Source: Spongiactinospora rosea (GTDB taxonomy: Bacteria; Actinomycetota; Actinomycetes; Streptosporangiales; Streptosporangiaceae). Taken from it: a stretch of DNA of 64,000 bases. How positions within the stretch are numbered: the first letter of the stretch is position 1; each line of letters begins with the position of its first letter. The notes beneath the pieces were generated by a model. The model was not told the DNA's origin, did no database searches, and worked only from the letters and a program-made list of their open reading frames with translations. The DNA lies in NCBI RefSeq assembly GCF_003315795.1, contig NZ_QMEY01000024.1, positions 62,001 to 126,000 of the forward strand, written 5' to 3'. Positions 61,487-64,000 of the stretch are shown here, piece by piece. A program made the translations under genes and the position numbers.

Positions 61487-62374
61487 ATGCGCATGCGATG
61501 GGAGAACCTGCCGCAGCCGCTCCGCGCCGACATGGAGACGTACCTTGGCGCGGTGGTCAAGGCGGAGTCCAGGGCCATCGGCCCCGCCCGGTGCGTTACG
61601 GCCCGGCTGCTGCACGAGTCCGGCGCAGGCACATGGCTCAAGGCGTGCCCTGCCGACCATCCGGCCGCCTGGCTGTACGAGCGGGAGCGCCAGGCCGGAC
61701 GGATCCTGCCCATCGTCGTGCCGGCCCCGCGCATGCCGTGGTCCAGCGCTGATCATGGATGGATCGCGCTCGCCCACACCTACCTGGACGGATCACCGGC
61801 GGATCTATCACCCGGTTCCCCGGACGTGCCAGAAGTACTGGCGACCGTCGCGCGGTTGGGCGACCTGCTCACGCCATGTCCTCCGGGAGTGCCGCCATTG
61901 TCCGGTTACATCACCCGCATGCTCGCCAAGGCGTACGCCATGCTGGACGACGACAACGCGCTCCCGAAAGGCGACCGTGCGATGTATCGAGCCGCGCTCG
62001 ACGGGCTTGATGTGGCCGGACTGGAGGGCGACACGATGCTGCACTATGAGATGCACACGGGGGCCTTCCGAATGGTGGGCCGGAGCGTCTTCGTGCTCGA
62101 CTGGGGATTCGCCTGCCAGGGCGCTGCATGGTTCGACGCCGTGATGTTCACGCCGTGGCTGATCTCCGCCGGTCACACCCCGCAGCAGGCGGAGAATTCA
62201 CTGATGGACATGAGAGAGTGGCGATCCGCGCCAGGCGATCTGGTGACAGGGGTCGCAGCACTATGGACTCTGTTCCGCCTCTACAAGGCTGTGTACGGAC
62301 CCGAGTCCGCCCGCGCTGGTTATCAAAGTGAAGCCAGGGCCGGGTACACCTGGCTGAAGTACCGGCTCGCGTGA
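61487..62374 (+). CDS. Aminoglycoside-phosphotransferase-like protein with degenerate catalytic loop
   Basis: A 295-residue protein. The C-terminal half carries the kinase-like sequence MLHYEMHTGAFRM followed by VFVLDWGFACQGAAWFDAV; the usual H-x-D-x-x-x-x-N reads H-Y-E-M-H-T-G-A, so catalytic Asp is Glu and metal-binding Asn is Ala, while the DWG (DFG-like) Asp is kept. The N-lobe has CVTARLLHESGAGTWLKACP. ATG 61487 follows GGAGG. Related actinomycete proteins are called phosphotransferases; true activity is doubtful here. It is the last gene of the peptide operon. Confidence 0.7.
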   Translation: MRMRWENLPQPLRADMETYLGAVVKAESRAIGPARCVTARLLHESGAGTWLKACPADHPAAWLYERERQAGRILPIVVPAPRMPWSSADHGWIALAHTYLDGSPADLSPGSPDVPEVLATVARLGDLLTPCPPGVPPLSGYITRMLAKAYAMLDDDNALPKGDRAMYRAALDGLDVAGLEGDTMLHYEMHTGAFRMVGRSVFVLDWGFACQGAAWFDAVMFTPWLISAGHTPQQAENSLMDMREWRSAPGDLVTGVAALWTLFRLYKAVYGPESARAGYQSEARAGYTWLKYRLA

Positions 62375-62435
62375 CGAGATCTGTTCGGCGGACAAGATGC
62401 ATAAATCGAGTCCCTTACCTCAGGGGCAACACCGG

Positions 62436-63542
62436 TCATGATCTGGCCAAAGGGATCAACTGAGCCTCGGCTCTGGCGACCGAGGCCATGAGATCGACCA
62501 GAAGACCGTGCGGTATCGCGCCGTTTCCAAGGCCGGCCGCCTGAACCATGGCCTGCATCGCTTGCTGCTGTCGCGATATCATCGCCGAGCGAAGAGAGGC
62601 GTGCCCAAGTACTTCTCGGCTGGCATAGGCGTCCGACATCGCTCCGGTCATCACGGCCCTCTGCAAGCGGAGGGCAGGCTCCGGGTCGTAGCCCGCGGTC
62701 AGGTCGAGAGCGGTCATGCCGACCCGTGTGCGGAAGACCGCCGTTGAGGGGTCGGCATGCTCAAAGAGTTCGAGGGTGCCCAGGATCATCGCGGTGGTGT
62801 CCTCATTGGTACCGATGCCCGCCGCCTGTCGGCAGTAGACGCGTAGCAGCCCGGCCACCGCCTTCTCCCAGGGTTCAGCGGGCAAAGTCTCGCCCACCAT
62901 GGCAGTGGCCTTGTTAATGTCGCCGCGTTCTACAAGGGCCACAATGGTGACCTGGCGACCGTCGAGCAGGCGGGTGCCGACGCCGCGGTTCTTGGCGGCA
63001 TGCTCGGCGGCCTCCTGCCAGCGTCCGGCCAGGGCGAGCGCACGAGCGCCGTCGGCGAGAAGTGCCGCCCACAGCAGCTTGCTCAACAGTTCGTGATCGT
63101 CCGGGCTTGCGGTCACCACTCGCAGATCGACCCGCCGACCGGCGATCTCGGTATCGGTTCGGTTCAGGGCGGCGATGAGGAGCCCGTGGAGGACCTGGTA
63201 GGCGCCATCGCCATCACCTTCGCGAATCAGTTGACGAGCGATGTTCAGTACAGGTTGCAGAGCCAGCTTCCCTGCCCACGCCGGGATGGGACGGGTTTGA
63301 GTGAGCGCGTCGTACTGTCGCCAGCACAGCTCGCGGGCGAGGTCCGGAAGAGCGCAGTCTGAAGCGATCAAGGCCGCCTTGTTGCACACTTCGCAGGCCC
63401 TGATCACTCGCTCGAGGTCGTCGAGCCCGGACGATTCCTCGACGATCTTCCGGAGTTCGGCGACCCGGGCTGCAAGGGTGAGGCCCGGGGGCCGGGAGCG
63501 GGAGACCAGCGGGAACCGGCGGGCTATCATCTGCCGGTCCAT
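62436..63542 (-). CDS. Helical-repeat (TPR-like) protein without HTH
   Basis: A 368-residue all-helical protein (LARELCWRQYDALTQ, LADGARALALAGRWQEAAEH, FRTRVGMTALDLTAGYDPEP). Helical repeats resemble the sensor part of XRE-TPR regulators, but no HTH is present at the N-terminus. It ends the minus-strand unit that begins with the methyltransferase at the right edge, one base after it. Its role may be protein-protein interaction in that pathway; the family is unclear. Confidence 0.65.
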   Translation of the reverse strand: MDRQMIARRFPLVSRSRPPGLTLAARVAELRKIVEESSGLDDLERVIRACEVCNKAALIASDCALPDLARELCWRQYDALTQTRPIPAWAGKLALQPVLNIARQLIREGDGDGAYQVLHGLLIAALNRTDTEIAGRRVDLRVVTASPDDHELLSKLLWAALLADGARALALAGRWQEAAEHAAKNRGVGTRLLDGRQVTIVALVERGDINKATAMVGETLPAEPWEKAVAGLLRVYCRQAAGIGTNEDTTAMILGTLELFEHADPSTAVFRTRVGMTALDLTAGYDPEPALRLQRAVMTGAMSDAYASREVLGHASLRSAMISRQQQAMQAMVQAAGLGNGAIPHGLLVDLMASVARAEAQLIPLARS

Positions 63543-63543
63543 C

Positions 63544-64000
63544 TCAGTTCCAGTCGATGGCCAGCCGGACGTGGGGCTTGTCGATGACGAACTGGCCGGT
63601 CAGCGATGCGCGATGCGGACCTCGCGCCATGCGGATCGTTGGCGTGGTGTCACGGTACTCATGGCCCCATACGCGTAGATGCTCGGCGACCTGGGCAGCC
63701 AGTTCACCACCGCGAAGGCCGTGTCCGATCAGGCCCCCTTCCCAGTAAGGACCCTCATCATCATGCCCCGCACGCAGAGTGAGATAGGCGACGGAGTCGC
63801 CGTCCACGGCCGCCATCGCCCCCCAGGGGAACTGGGGCCGTACCAATCCGGATCGCACGGCCGGGCCGTCCACGGGCATACGCACGATCCCGCCGGGCAG
63901 CGCGCAGGCCAGATAGAGGTTGGTGAACTCCCATGGGTCCCCCTTGCGGAAGATCACCCCGGAGTAGACCTCGGTGGCGGGCTGTCGCAAGACCGTCGCC
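63544..64000 (-). CDS. C-terminal part of a PCMT-like methyltransferase (continues beyond the window)
   Basis: The frame is open to the right edge; only the C-terminal region (about 150 residues) is visible, so SAM motifs are not. The visible part has NLYLACALPGGIVRM, AAVDGDSVAYLTLR, LIGHGLRGGELAAQVAEHLR and FVIDKPHVRLAIDW, matching the C-terminal domain of the PCMT-like methyltransferases found in actinomycete lanthipeptide and ATP-grasp peptide loci. It may methylate an Asp side chain of a peptide. A TTG at 63990 is not its true start. Confidence 0.72.
   Translation of the reverse strand, partial: ATVLRQPATEVYSGVIFRKGDPWEFTNLYLACALPGGIVRMPVDGPAVRSGLVRPQFPWGAMAAVDGDSVAYLTLRAGHDDEGPYWEGGLIGHGLRGGELAAQVAEHLRVWGHEYRDTTPTIRMARGPHRASLTGQFVIDKPHVRLAIDWN

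Overview
The window is high-GC actinobacterial DNA. GTGA/ATGA start-stop overlaps, many GTG starts, XRE-TPR regulators and an indolocarbazole pathway suggest a filamentous actinomycete, possibly Streptosporangiales; the order is inference.

1-16.3 kb is a secondary-metabolite region cut by the left edge. A plus-strand operon (class III transaminase, hot-dog thioesterase, FabZ-like dehydratase, ketosynthase, short ketosynthase-like partner, acyl-activating enzyme, truncated adenylation remnant, EctC-like cupin) resembles a small type II PKS/FAS-like pathway. It converges on a minus-strand operon whose first four genes match the indolocarbazole core: L-Trp oxidase (StaO/RebO), chromopyrrolate synthase (StaD/RebD), flavoenzyme (StaC/RebC) and the aryl-coupling P450 (StaP/RebP). 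A methyltransferase and a second P450 follow. Two diagnostic residues in the flavoenzyme are of StaC type, so a K252c-like lactam aglycone is predicted. No sugar or glycosyltransferase genes are visible.

16.6-26.5 kb looks like ordinary chromosome: a formate dehydrogenase operon (NrfD-like, FdhB, FdhA) in which FdhA is read through an in-frame UGA as selenocysteine with a SECIS-like hairpin; a DUF2637-like membrane protein; a GH51 arabinofuranosidase behind a LacI-type palindrome; a double GNAT; and MurQ. A VapBC-like pair follows.

27.3 to at least 55 kb is an integrative conjugative element. It starts at a 3' fragment of a tRNA-Lys(TTT) gene flanked by phased short repeats, with a tyrosine integrase and excisionase. 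It carries a DNA methyltransferase pair, a decayed stretch with an IS5-family remnant, and a compact type IV secretion set (pilin-like, VirB6/TrbL-like, PrgI-like, VirB4, VirD4, MOBC-type relaxase candidate, NlpC/P60 hydrolase) in place of the TraB/FtsK translocase usual in actinomycete elements. A minus-strand cassette of DUF932 and small unknown proteins follows. It is interrupted by a GIY-YIG/RAMA protein beside a broken recombinase. Then come a 970-base non-coding stretch with hairpins, and a membrane-tethered BTAD protein.

55.8-64 kb holds XRE-TPR regulators, a HAD hydrolase, an EamA exporter, and an operon that starts with a 25-residue peptide ORF behind several inverted repeats and ends with a degenerate kinase-like protein. 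The right edge cuts a PCMT-like methyltransferase of the kind found in peptide natural-product loci. Neither the right end of the element nor a second att copy is visible.
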